From Phytomonas francai (taxonomy: Eukaryota > Euglenozoa > Kinetoplastea > Trypanosomatida > Trypanosomatidae): a stretch of 64,000 nucleotides of DNA. Below are positions 9,906 to 19,167 of the stretch, piece by piece (within the stretch, counting starts at the first letter, position 1; every line of letters starts with the position of its first letter). The notes beneath the pieces are model-generated. The model was not told the origin of the DNA, searched no databases, and worked only from the letters and a program-made list of their open reading frames with translations. Where the stretch lies: the NCBI GenBank assembly GCA_001766655.1, contig MJCC01000004.1, positions 405,758-469,757 on the forward strand, written 5' to 3'. Made by a program: the position numbers and the translations under genes.

Positions 9906-12806
9906 TCAACGTTTGCGCAACTCCCGTATGTTCTGCACCTTGTAATCTAGAAACCCACCCAGATTATCTTCTATCTCCTGCCACTGCTCGAGATCGTCCG
10001 GATCCACCTCGACCTGATAGTTCCGCTTCCAAAACTTAGTAATTAGGAAACGTTGCTTGATATACTCGCGCAGCTGCGAGAGAAAATTAGACAGACTCTT
10101 ATGAATCCCCTCTGGGACGTACACCTCCTTGTCATAGCGCTCGTCAAGGAAAAAATCCATCAACGTGTTCGCCGCTTCTGCACGCGCGCTGACGATGCCA
10201 TCGACGGTGAAAAGCCTCTGCAGCCACGCCCTTCGCTCGGCCGGATTTGCCAGAAGCCTCGTTCCCGACAGCAGCACCTCGCCATCAAGTTGAAGAAGCG
10301 TGGAGGACGAGGTTGGGGCAGCGCTGCCTTCTCTTCCGTAGCTCGTTAAAATCGCGAGCGCAAAGCGGGCCCCGACCACAGTCGCTTCAAACTCCCTGAA
10401 CGACGCGCAGAGCAGTCCGACCGTCCCGACGCAGGCCTGCGTTAGCGACGGCATCACGCCGGCTGCGGACCGATGCCCTCCCGGCCTCCCCTCCCGCCGC
10501 TCCCAGGCGAGGCGGACGAGGAGGTCGACCTCGCTCGTCTCCGCGCGGAGCTGGGCGTTGGTGGTGAGCAGGACGCCGCCCTGGGCCCTCGCCTGCTTCC
10601 GCTGCAGGGTCCACAGCATCTGCGTGAGTGACTCGAGCTGCAGCCAGAGCAGCTGGCGGGCCGACGCGGAGGCGGCCGCGATGGTGCGCGCCCCCCCCGC
10701 GTTCTCGTCCTCGTCGGGGCCCCCCTGCGCGGCCGTCGCCGCGGCGTCGAGGAGGAGGCCGTAGCGGTGCTCGACGGCGCGGCGGACGGCGGCCCAGACC
10801 CGGCCGGGGTCCCCAAGGCTCGCGACGGGTACCATCAGCAGCAGCAGACTCGCGGTCGCCCAGACCCCGACCTCCATCGAGAGCATCAGGAACTGCAGCG
10901 TTGTGACGGCCGCGTTGGCGGGCGCGGCGGCGCGCAGGAGGTCGCGCGCGCGCTGCTCCGTCACATCGTGGGAGGGGGGGCTGTGGGAAAAGGGGGCCTG
11001 GGAAAGGACGTCCTGGGAAGGGGGGCCGTGGGAAGGGGCGTCCGGGGCGAGCCAGAGCACGTCCCGCAGGAGCAGGCCGAAGGCGGCGAGCGTGCCGCTC
11101 TCGCGGAGGAGCCCCCCGTGCGGGTTGCGCGCGAAGGCGTCGTCGTCGTCGAGGCCCGGCGGGTTCCCGGCGCAGAGGACCTCCACGAGCCCCTGGAAGA
11201 CCCGCATCGCCGCGAGCCCCACGCGCAGCCGCGCGGTCGCCAGGGCGACGCCGGCGGCCCGGTGGGCCTCGTCGGCGCCCGCGGCGTCGCCGGCGAGGAG
11301 AAGCGGGAGGGTCGTGCGCCAGAGCCGGACCGGGAGGGCCCCGCCGAGGACCCCCGCGAGGGTCGGCAGGACCCCCCGCATCGTCTCCGCGCGCGGGCTC
11401 GCGTGGAGGAGGGTGCCCTGGACGGCCACCGTCATGCGCATCAGCTCGCAGTAGACCCCCTGCGCCGTGAGCGCGAGGGGCGTCGCGAGCGGGTCCTCGG
11501 ACGCCGCCGCCCACCACCCCCGCAACTGAACAGCGTCGACGACTTGGTTTAGGAAGCTCTGCTGGGAGGGCGAGATGTGAGGGCGCGCGGGGGAAACCCC
11601 GGCCCCGTCGCCGTCGTGCACGAGAAAGGCCGCCATGGTTGGGTTATCCGGGCTGAGGGAGTAGAGAACGTCCGCGGTAGCGCTCGCGATCGAGGCGAGA
11701 CGCTTGGTTTCCTCTTGTTTGAAGCTCCGCAACGCCTGGAGCATGGGATTCATCGAATGAGCTTCTGAACTCTGCACGTCGGGATGCGCAACGCCGTTGT
11801 CCTGTCCGACAAATGCCCCCTGGGAGGAGGAAATTGGATCGGAAAAGTACCCCGCTGGGTGCAGGAGGTTTTCCCACGTGGTATTCACACTCCCGTCAAG
11901 AATTTCTAGCAGTAAATGAAGAGCTTCTGGCTGAGAAAAAACCTCCGTGATCTCCATGCATCTATCACCTTTATTTAAAGTGGCGGTAGAATCCGTGGTG
12001 CTTGTGGTGGTCACCTCAAGGCACACCGTGAGAAGCCGTAAAATCTCATCCAGGAACGCTAACAAGAGCAAATAATTGCTACTCTGATTATCCCTCCTTC
12101 TCTTATTCTGAATTTGGGGAGATGGGGCAAAACCCCCCTGATCCACGTTTTCAGGCAAATCTACCGTATCATTTTCGTCATTATCGGCATCACCTTCGTT
12201 TTCGTTCCCCTCACCGTCATTATCGTCCATCCAATCCTGAGGGTTAATATTCTGATGGGCTTCTTTCATCCATGCATAAACATTTTGTAAAAGACCACCT
12301 ATGAGCCTGGAGAAATCAGTGATGGGTGGCAAAAGCGCTGAGGTTACGCCGCCATTATTTTCAGAAAGGTTGCTCGAAGTTAAAAGATCGAGCACCTCAT
12401 CTTCTTGGCTGTTGGTGATAAGATTTCGAAGCGTTTCAGCAGCGGCGAGCTGCATATAGATCACATCCCTATGGAGGCTCAAAGTAGATAACTGGGAACC
12501 TTCGCTATTTAGCAGTGGAGAGGGGGAAAAAAGAAGCTGAGCGAGGCGTACGGGAACCTTTGCTTGAACAAAATTCGTGTGATGTTGGGGTTTTAAGGCA
12601 AAATAGCATATATCTCGACATGCCTCTTCCAATTCCGCCCATTCAGTGGATTGAAGTTTTTGAACGCAGCTTGGTAGTGAAGACAGGTTAAGCTGCGATG
12701 GATGCTCCTTTTGCTGAGGTAAATTGTCTACTTCAGATGGTTTGGTATTGCCACTCCTCTTCAAATGGCGTCGAGGTTTTTGCTTGGCCTTAGATTCGGA
12801 GCCCAT
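9906..12806 (-). CDS. Armadillo/HEAT-type protein, HEATR3/Syo1 (symportin)-like
   Basis: The CDS has 966 residues from the ATG at 12804-12806. The frame is open for 72 more codons upstream, but a strong acceptor site at 12883 cuts into that extension. The start is a basic tail (SKAKQKPRRHLKRSG) followed by helical repeats. The C-terminus has the signature AEAANTLMDFFLDERYDKEVY followed by a basic stretch and DNLGGFLDYK. This resembles the Syo1/HEATR3 end (a.eai..ffDiy.de.yD.ev, then a helix ending in l..FI.YK). Those proteins carry ribosomal proteins L5 and L11 into the nucleus for 5S RNP assembly. The similarity is limited to the two ends, so the assignment is tentative. Residues 270-330 are acidic and low complexity. 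The central third (about 10440-11560) is an abrupt GC-rich island with Ala/Arg/Pro-rich protein and a short repeat of PSH/PSQ units. Confidence 0.55.
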   Translation of the reverse strand: MGSESKAKQKPRRHLKRSGNTKPSEVDNLPQQKEHPSQLNLSSLPSCVQKLQSTEWAELEEACRDICYFALKPQHHTNFVQAKVPVRLAQLLFSPSPLLNSEGSQLSTLSLHRDVIYMQLAAAETLRNLITNSQEDEVLDLLTSSNLSENNGGVTSALLPPITDFSRLIGGLLQNVYAWMKEAHQNINPQDWMDDNDGEGNENEGDADNDENDTVDLPENVDQGGFAPSPQIQNKRRRDNQSSNYLLLLAFLDEILRLLTVCLEVTTTSTTDSTATLNKGDRCMEITEVFSQPEALHLLLEILDGSVNTTWENLLHPAGYFSDPISSSQGAFVGQDNGVAHPDVQSSEAHSMNPMLQALRSFKQEETKRLASIASATADVLYSLSPDNPTMAAFLVHDGDGAGVSPARPHISPSQQSFLNQVVDAVQLRGWWAAASEDPLATPLALTAQGVYCELMRMTVAVQGTLLHASPRAETMRGVLPTLAGVLGGALPVRLWRTTLPLLLAGDAAGADEAHRAAGVALATARLRVGLAAMRVFQGLVEVLCAGNPPGLDDDDAFARNPHGGLLRESGTLAAFGLLLRDVLWLAPDAPSHGPPSQDVLSQAPFSHSPPSHDVTEQRARDLLRAAAPANAAVTTLQFLMLSMEVGVWATASLLLLMVPVASLGDPGRVWAAVRRAVEHRYGLLLDAAATAAQGGPDEDENAGGARTIAAASASARQLLWLQLESLTQMLWTLQRKQARAQGGVLLTTNAQLRAETSEVDLLVRLAWERREGRPGGHRSAAGVMPSLTQACVGTVGLLCASFREFEATVVGARFALAILTSYGREGSAAPTSSSTLLQLDGEVLLSGTRLLANPAERRAWLQRLFTVDGIVSARAEAANTLMDFFLDERYDKEVYVPEGIHKSLSNFLSQLREYIKQRFLITKFWKRNYQVEVDPDDLEQWQEIEDNLGGFLDYKVQNIRELRKR
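10968..11040. repeat. Degenerate short tandem repeat inside coding region
   Basis: Repeated GTGGGAA/CTGGGAA-GGGG-type units of about 15 bases, in frame, encode a P-S-H/Q-rich stretch. The units differ from each other, so the repeat is old or fast-changing. Confidence 0.5.
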
Positions 12807-13420
12807 AATAGAGTCTTTACCTTCTCGTTTCTTTTCAAAGTACTCTTGACAATAGGCGTATACCTGAACAGTGTGCTGTATTCTGTAAAAAGAGAGGGAT
12901 AAGGGGGAAGTGCTCAACGTTGGGTGAATTAGACTTTCATGGCGGGAAAAAAAATGATATTTTGTATTATTCTTATTGGCAATGAAAATAAGCAACCATG
13001 TCATATAGAAGAATTTCTTCAAAAAAAGGAATTAAATAAAGGTTTGTATAAACCGACCACGCCAATAATATAAACTCGCAAAATGAATTTATATGCTTAG
13101 AATTTTTTTAAAAAATGATGGACTTTAGCAAGATATTCCATTAGAAAATATTGTCAATAATAGTAGCTCATATATAGAGATATAGATATAGATATAGATA
13201 TATATCATCTTTCCCACACTTAATGCTAAAATTATTATATTACTGCAATAAACTATAGAAGTTGATCATTCCGTATGAATTGCATTATTGATGCATAGGA
13301 ACTCATTCTATAGAAAATATCAGAGAAAAAAAGATACACGGATTTTATGCTTGAAGAACTTTGCTAAGAGATGGGTTCGACAAACAAAGTATTTAAGTTA
13401 TAAAAATATATATTTGTACA
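12807..13420. other. AT-rich leader and intergenic stretch
   Basis: No separate gene. It holds the acceptor of the gene to its left (12883) and a (GATATA)n microsatellite around 13172-13207. Confidence 0.6.
12883..12906 (-). promoter_or_regulatory. Putative spliced-leader acceptor of the HEATR3/Syo1-like gene
   Basis: On the minus strand a strong pyrimidine tract (CCCCCTTATCCCTCTCTTTT) runs directly into ACAG, the AG at 12883-12884. It lies 76 bases upstream of the ATG at 12806, which supports that start over the longer upstream extension. Confidence 0.6.
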
Positions 13421-13897
13421 TTATGCTATAATATTTGAAGCTCCAGCCCTTATGGCATCCCTTGCGTAAGGAATGTAGGAGATAAAATACCACCACATCG
13501 CGAGGTACTGGATTACCAAGGGCACAAGCACCAAGAATCCACTTTTTGTCGAAACAGCTGCAATCAATGTAAGAAGCATCGCCAAAAGAAAAACGATGGC
13601 AGCGATCCAGCGATACTCGGTAAACATATTTTTAAACTGATAAACCGGACCGGCGAGAAATAAGGTGCTCGCAACACTACAAACACTGCTTAGAGTGAAA
13701 AAGATCGCGAAAAGGATCAAATCTCCGACGAAAACAGCAACGACGCTAAAAATAGAGAGAACAACAGATATGATTAGGCAGATGATAAATCCGATTACGC
13801 GCGTTTTAAAGGTAAGAGAAGGGCAGACGGAATGATTCTCTGTTGCCGCTTCACCCGTGAGGGATCCGATGTTAAGTAAGGTATTGAATTTATCCAT
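13421..13897 (-). CDS. SFT2 family vesicle-transport membrane protein
   Basis: This 158-residue protein has four hydrophobic segments, the size and layout of the SFT2 family. Yeast Sft2 and human SFT2D proteins act in fusion of endosome-derived vesicles with the Golgi. After a polar N-terminus of about 30 residues come the family hallmarks: LTFKTRVIGFIICLIIS (family L.w..R..GF.iC...g), a second segment ending FTLSSVCSVASTLFLAGP (family yTlGni.slgST.Fl.GP), a polar loop with QFKNMFTEYRW (family Q...M....R), and a final segment leading to YFISYIPYARDAI (family ys.SyiPfaR). The ATG at 13895-13897 gives a normal family length. Confidence 0.87.
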   Translation of the reverse strand: MDKFNTLLNIGSLTGEAATENHSVCPSLTFKTRVIGFIICLIISVVLSIFSVVAVFVGDLILFAIFFTLSSVCSVASTLFLAGPVYQFKNMFTEYRWIAAIVFLLAMLLTLIAAVSTKSGFLVLVPLVIQYLAMWWYFISYIPYARDAIRAGASNIIA

Positions 13898-14321
13898 CTC
13901 AATTAAATAAATAGTGCAATTGATATATCAATACTAGCAATAGTATTGAAATAAGCGTATGTGTGTGAACCTTTATCTGTAAAGATATTCACTGTAATAA
14001 TATGATATAATGAGTGAGTAAGCTTTCTCTTTAGAAAAAGAGTGTATATATTGAAAGGAATTTTGTTGGAGTCAAAAACATTGCGTGCAGCCATGTGAAT
14101 TTTTGCTCATTTACCTTGGGTTTGCGTATATAAGTTTTAAGAACCCAAGGCAATTTTGAATGGAGCCAAACGTTTCGCTTTTATTATTGTTATTTATATC
14201 CATATATGATAAAATGGGAGGGGGGGGGGGAGGGGGTGTCTTTATCGCTTTTCTGATTTTATTACTCGTGTTGTTACCCTGTCTTCACAGATTTAATTAT
14301 AGACGAAAAAAGGCATCACTA
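13898..14321. other. AT-rich intergenic stretch
   Basis: No gene seen. It contains a run of 11 G at 14220-14230 inside a longer G-rich tract. Confidence 0.6.
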
Positions 14322-15791
14322 TCACGTTCCCTGCACGGTATACTTCATGAAGTAATCGTTAAAACTTACTCCTGCAAATGAACTATCGCGATGATCGTAT
14401 AAATAGTGGCGTGTTTCAAAGAACAAACTCGGCTCAAGCGGCATCCCCATCAATGCCATTACCGCTTCTTCTCCTTGGATACTCGAACTTTTATTCTTTT
14501 TCCCCTTTTTGACCCTATTATTCAAAGCATCATACTGCGCACGCGCTGCCTCTACCTTTACTTTGTAAGATTTACACGGAATGGTATGCGCAGCCACCCA
14601 ATGCGTCTTTTGGCACTCAGAACTGCAGTAATAGACCGCTTTGCAACTACTGCATCGTGAAAAGGTCTCCTTTTTTTTGCTGCTTTCTTCTCCTGCTAGG
14701 GTGTTCGACTTAGTTTCTCCCGCGTAGCGAGAACAGTTCAAGCAGCGCTCACTGCTAAAGCGGCTTACAAATGGAATTAGGCTTGACATCGCCCTCAGCG
14801 AAGCATCCAAAAACATCAAATTATGCGCCTGCTCAATATTTCGCCTCGTCCATTTAAATATAGATTGAGAATTTTGTGCGTCATTCTCCCCCGATAATGC
14901 TAGGCACGAACTATGTGCAGGCTCAACTCCTCCTTTTTCTGTAGTAGTATTCGCATTATTATTTTTTGCACTAGGCGAACAAATTTTAGGGAGCGCGCGA
15001 AGAATATCCTTTAGTACGATAACCACGTCTTCATCAACCTCGAGCTGAGGAGCGCTGGTTTGGGAAAATTTGGACAGCTGGTTTGATTTTTGCTTTTCCC
15101 GGAAACGTCTTTTCAGCTCATCATGTGTAATTGTTAATCCCGTGGAGGAGGTTACTGTGGTAGTGGTTGGAATGCCCCCGCTACCAGACGGGTTCCTTTC
15201 ATCCTCGTAAATATTTGCATCGTTTCCTGTTTCCTTTTCGTTATTGTTTTCCCTCTCTTGACGAGCCTCCATAGCCTCAAACTCAGCAACAGCCTCGCTC
15301 CCCATGATTGCGTGAACCGCAGGAATAAACCACGGCAACTGCGCGAGATACTCCAAATTTTTCTTTGCGTATGCGTTCAGTTTTTGCACTAGCGAAGGTT
15401 TCAAAGCAGCTACTCCACCATGTTTACTATTTATTTCCATTCGGCAAAGCTCGCCAAGAAGTGAGACTGTTTCCCACCGGCATTCCTCACAGATTGCATT
15501 ATTTCGCTGCGCGAGGAAGGCGGCAATAGCTTGGACTAAAAGCTCACGCCGCCGACTGGAAATACGCGCCTCTGTAGAAGAAGTCTCAGGTTCATTAGTA
15601 TTCTTTACGGAATTTAAAGAGGCCTCTTCAAATAAAGTAAGTTTCACCGTGGGGTTAAAGGCCACAGAATTAAGGGCAACGAGGTGATAGGCCTTCTCAG
15701 ATAGCGAGCTCTCGCGTGAGGTAAGGCAATCGTAAATCTGCTCCAACGTCAGCGGGTCTGGGCGAGGCGGCGGGGGAGCTTTGCTCGGCAT
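14322..15791 (-). CDS. MYND zinc-finger protein
   Basis: The protein has 489 residues from the ATG at 15789-15791. A MYND-type zinc-binding domain lies at about residues 349-410: CLNC at its start, then RCSSCKAVYYCSSECQKTHW and HTIPC, giving the C-x2-C ... C-x2-C ... C-x3-C ... H ... C ligands. About 25 extra residues separate the first CxxC pair from the second. MYND domains bind proline-rich partner peptides. No SET domain is visible, so a SMYD-type methyltransferase is unlikely. The N-terminal 180 residues look helical and begin with a proline-rich tail (KAPPPPRPDPLTLEQIYDCL). The middle is low complexity. Function beyond protein binding is unknown. Confidence 0.85.
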   Translation of the reverse strand: MPSKAPPPPRPDPLTLEQIYDCLTSRESSLSEKAYHLVALNSVAFNPTVKLTLFEEASLNSVKNTNEPETSSTEARISSRRRELLVQAIAAFLAQRNNAICEECRWETVSLLGELCRMEINSKHGGVAALKPSLVQKLNAYAKKNLEYLAQLPWFIPAVHAIMGSEAVAEFEAMEARQERENNNEKETGNDANIYEDERNPSGSGGIPTTTTVTSSTGLTITHDELKRRFREKQKSNQLSKFSQTSAPQLEVDEDVVIVLKDILRALPKICSPSAKNNNANTTTEKGGVEPAHSSCLALSGENDAQNSQSIFKWTRRNIEQAHNLMFLDASLRAMSSLIPFVSRFSSERCLNCSRYAGETKSNTLAGEESSKKKETFSRCSSCKAVYYCSSECQKTHWVAAHTIPCKSYKVKVEAARAQYDALNNRVKKGKKNKSSSIQGEEAVMALMGMPLEPSLFFETRHYLYDHRDSSFAGVSFNDYFMKYTVQGT

Positions 15792-16426
15792 GTTTTCTTC
15801 TTTGAGTATATTTTAAGAATGCTTGGATCTAAGATCCTTTTCTTCCTTTTTTGGTTGAGAAAGCTTATATATGCTTATTCAAGAAGATGCCAAAGAAAGG
15901 GCAGGAAAAAAAATAACAGTCCTCACGTTAACAAAGATCTACAACTCACTGACACTCCCCCCTCCCCCTTAATATTCATATCAGTGCTACAAATATTTTT
16001 TTTGGAGAGGGTAAATTATGTAGAGAGACCAAATCTTTGGAGGTATCTCTCCTTTAGTTTTTATACTGAACTAAGATGATAGGCTTTTCATTCATGGTAA
16101 AGATGCTAAACTTCTCCCTACTATCATAAGCATAATAGGGTTTTGTTCTTCCTTTTCTTTCATCTTGCTCTCCTGTTATATGGATTTATAAACTGCAAGT
16201 TCTGTGTTACAGAGGCACAAGTAACAGCGATAATGTGGTATTGTACTTATCCCCTCTCAAATATACTCATCGTCCCCCGCCCTCCTCGATTCTCTATTAA
16301 TGCTTCATTCCACTAAATAGCCAACATCTTTGCTTAGGGGAGGGAAGGAGGGGGAATAATTTGCATAGGACTAAACCTCCTCCAGTGCAAGTATTAATAA
16401 TGAAGGGGATAAATTCCTTCTGACTT
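15792..16426. other. AT-rich intergenic stretch
   Basis: I see no gene or clear element, apart from short C-rich and T-rich runs (for example around 15955-15970). Confidence 0.6.
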
Positions 16427-18054
16427 TTACGCCGCCACGTAGTCGTAGAGCTGTTGGAGCCATTTTTCATATTCCATCTGTTCAACCCAGATCGAATATT
16501 GCCCGATAAACTCCCCAAATTGATCATCGATATGGCGCTCCGCCAGCCAGGCTTGAATCCCGTCCAAGACTTCCTCCTCAGCCTCGTCTAGATTAGGCCC
16601 TGGGTAGCCGCCAAAGGGATTATTATACATCGCCCACGGTTCTTTTCCCCTACCTGGGTTGCTATTATTATTTTTACTACCTCCATCTTTTCCCTCTTTT
16701 GTGACGGGGTAATTCCCGTGGAAAACGACATTATCCACGATAAGCTCACCATCGATAACGTCTAGNNNNNNNNNNNNNNNNNNNNNNNNNNNNNNNNNNN
16801 NNNNNNNNNNNNNNNNNNNNNNNNNNNNNNNNNNNNNNNNNNNNNNNNNNNNNNNNNNNNNNNNNNNNNNNNNNNNNNNNNNNNNNNNNNNNNNNNNNNN
16901 NNNNNNNNNNNNNNNNNNNNNNNNNNNNNNNNNNNNNNNNNNNNNNNNNNNNNNNNNNNNNNNNNNNNNNNNNNNNNNNNNNNNNNNNNNNNNNNNNNNN
17001 NNNNNNNNNNNNNNNNNNNNNNNNNNNNNNNNNNNNNNNNNNNNNNNNNNNNNNNNNNNNNNNNNNNNNNNNNNNNNNNNNNNNNNNNNNNNNNNNNNNN
17101 NNNNNNNNNNNNNNNNNNNNNNNNNNNNNGAAATGGGCTGGACTGGGTTGTGTTGTGAGATGGGCTGGACTGGGTTGTGTTGTGAAATGGGCTGGACTGG
17201 GTTGTGTTGTGAAATGGGCTGGACTGGGTTGTGTTGTGAAATGGGCTGGACTGGGTTGTGTTGTGAAATGGGCTGGACTGGGTTGTGTTGTGAGGTGGGA
17301 GGGGGGTATCCTCGTCCGCGCGGCGCCAGGTCACGGCCGTCGGCGCCGTCTGCGGCGGCTCCCAGCGACGCCGGCCGTAGATCAGCGACGTGCCGTCGAC
17401 GTGGTGGAAGACCCAGCCGGGCGGGGCCGGGGACGGCTCCTCCTCCTTGTCCAGCCGCAGCCGCTCGTCGTCCATCTCCTTCGTGAGGCACTTCAGGAAG
17501 GAGGACTCGGGCAGCTCGACGGCGGAGGGGGGGTAGGCCGCACGGAGCGAGGGCGTGTGCGCCGCGTGCAGGCCGGCGCCGTGATGATCGCTGGTGCACC
17601 CGCCAAAGCCGTAATCCGAATCATTTCCATTTGGAGTAGCGGTGGTTGCATCTGCGTGCTCACTCCCGTTCGCAATCCCCGCATCCTCCTCTTTTGTATT
17701 GTCTACCCCGCCTTCGGAAGGATCTTTGTTTCCGGATAGACGCTCCGCGTTCTCACCATCTCTCAGCCCGGTGCCTTCGTGAACACCACTTTTGAATCTT
17801 TTTGACACGTTATACGGGAAGTTCGTGTCGGTTAAGAGCAAAACACTAGGTTTATTTCGAAAGGAAAGCTCGCTCCTGTAGGTGAAATCTTTTAAAGAAG
17901 ATATTCGTGAAATTCGGTATGAACGACAGGCAAAGGATGACAATGCTACGCCGCTTTTATTACTACTAATAGAATGGTCGCGCAAAAACGGGAAACTCAA
18001 ACCCGAAAAGGATCTAACCGGAAGATTTGGTTTTACATACAATTGACGGAACAT
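16427..18054 (-). CDS. Mitochondrial p32/MAM33 (gC1qBP, kinetoplastid p22) family protein, interrupted by an assembly gap
   Basis: The 5' part runs from the ATG at 18052-18054 to the gap at 17129. The 3' part runs from 16765 to the TAA at 16427-16429. The N-terminus is basic and Ser-rich (MFRQLYVKPNLPVRSFSGLS), a likely mitochondrial presequence. Next comes ESSFLKCLTKEMDDERLRLD with GWVFHHVDGTSLIYGRR, matching the first p32 helix and strands (family F...L..Ei..E). The 3' part has DGELIVDNVVFHG and the C-terminal helices, including DEAEEEVLDGIQAWLAERHI and EYEKWLQQLYDY. Such proteins form acidic trimers in the mitochondrial matrix; in kinetoplastids p22 is linked to RNA editing and respiration. 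A 27-bp minisatellite encoding nine-residue units sits next to the gap. The two halves are not in the same frame across the 364 Ns, so the gap size is probably only an estimate. Confidence 0.8.
16766..17129. other. Assembly gap (364 N)
   Basis: A run of 364 Ns inside the p32 gene. It borders the minisatellite on its right side only. The missing sequence should hold more repeat units and the middle of the p32 domain. Confidence 0.98.
17130..17291. repeat. 27-bp minisatellite, six visible units
   Basis: Six head-to-tail copies of a 27-base unit (GAAATGGGCTGGACTGGGTT then GTGTTGT); the second copy has GAGATG in place of GAAATG. In the frame of the upstream gene part, each unit adds nine residues of the type NTTQSSPFH. 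The array runs into the N gap, so its true length is unknown. Confidence 0.95.
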
Positions 18055-19167
18055 TTTCAAAAAATTTTAACGACGCTTTGTGGGTAAATATATATTTACC
18101 TTTTACCTTGTAAAAGTCTGCCGATTGTCTATAATAAAGTGATCCCCTTAAAAATAAATCGCCTTTCAGGGAGTATGAGCGCGATATTGAAGCAACTACA
18201 CACAATCCCTTCAAAAAAAAAAAGTTTATCAGTGAGCCACATTAGATGCATCCAATACGAAATCATAGAATTTGATTCCACTTTGAAAAGTGTATTTGTG
18301 TTTCTTTTTTTTATGTATGTTTAAAAATGGTTGTTCAGTAAGCCATTAATGGAAGAGTGCCTTGAGAGTGTAAAATAAAATTTTAACGATCTTGGTTGCG
18401 GCAGCGGCATAGCGGTCAATGCGATACAGTCATTTCCTATATTCATATCGTTTTGTCGGAGAATTCCTCTCCTTTCATTTTCTTAGTTTTGAGCTACTCT
18501 TTTTCTTACTTCTACGTTTTCTAACCATTCTTCGCGCGCTTTCCTTTTCGTTCAAGCAAAACTTCCATCTTGTTTACTACAATTGAACCTCGTCTTTTGA
18601 GGAAAAAAGAACAATAATGAAAAGAGGCATCATGATAATATTCTTGCAAGAAAATAATTTCAATAGTAACCGCAATCTTATCTTGAGTTCTCATCAATCT
18701 GTCAAATTCAATGTGAGAGGGAGGGAGAGAAATAAAGAATGATAAAAAAAATACTAAGAAAAGTTAATCATATGAAGCCTTCCTCAATTACAAACAAAAA
18801 GTTTTACTTGAGTAGGTCAAAAAGCTACATTTTCCTAGACAGGTAAATACAGAAAGAGGCATATCCCCACAAAAAAAGCAACGGGAAAAAGGCACTTTTT
18901 GCTTCCAATAATAAATATGGTTATTGTGAAAAATAAAAATGTACAGAATCTTTAACACTGCAAGTGCTAAAGGTGGATTTAAGAAGGGTATAAAATGTAA
19001 ATAATAATAACAATAAAACTAATTTTTTTGATATATTTTCCCCTTATCCCCCTCCCCCGAATCATGTTATAACTCCTCAATCCTTTATCTGTGTTACGAA
19101 CGTATCGCATGAAGTAATAGATTCACCCTAAATTCTATAATTTCTTCAAGCCTTTTTTTCCAAGCCA
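18055..19167. other. AT-rich intergenic stretch
   Basis: No gene seen. A short GC-richer patch at about 18387-18427 has no open frame of note. Confidence 0.6.

Noticed and set aside
10387..11517. Second long open frame overlapping the HEATR3/Syo1-like gene, also long plus-strand frames there
   Set aside because: Very high GC content removes stop codons in all frames. The protein is only Arg/Pro/Gly/Ala and the real frame is continuous on both sides of the island.
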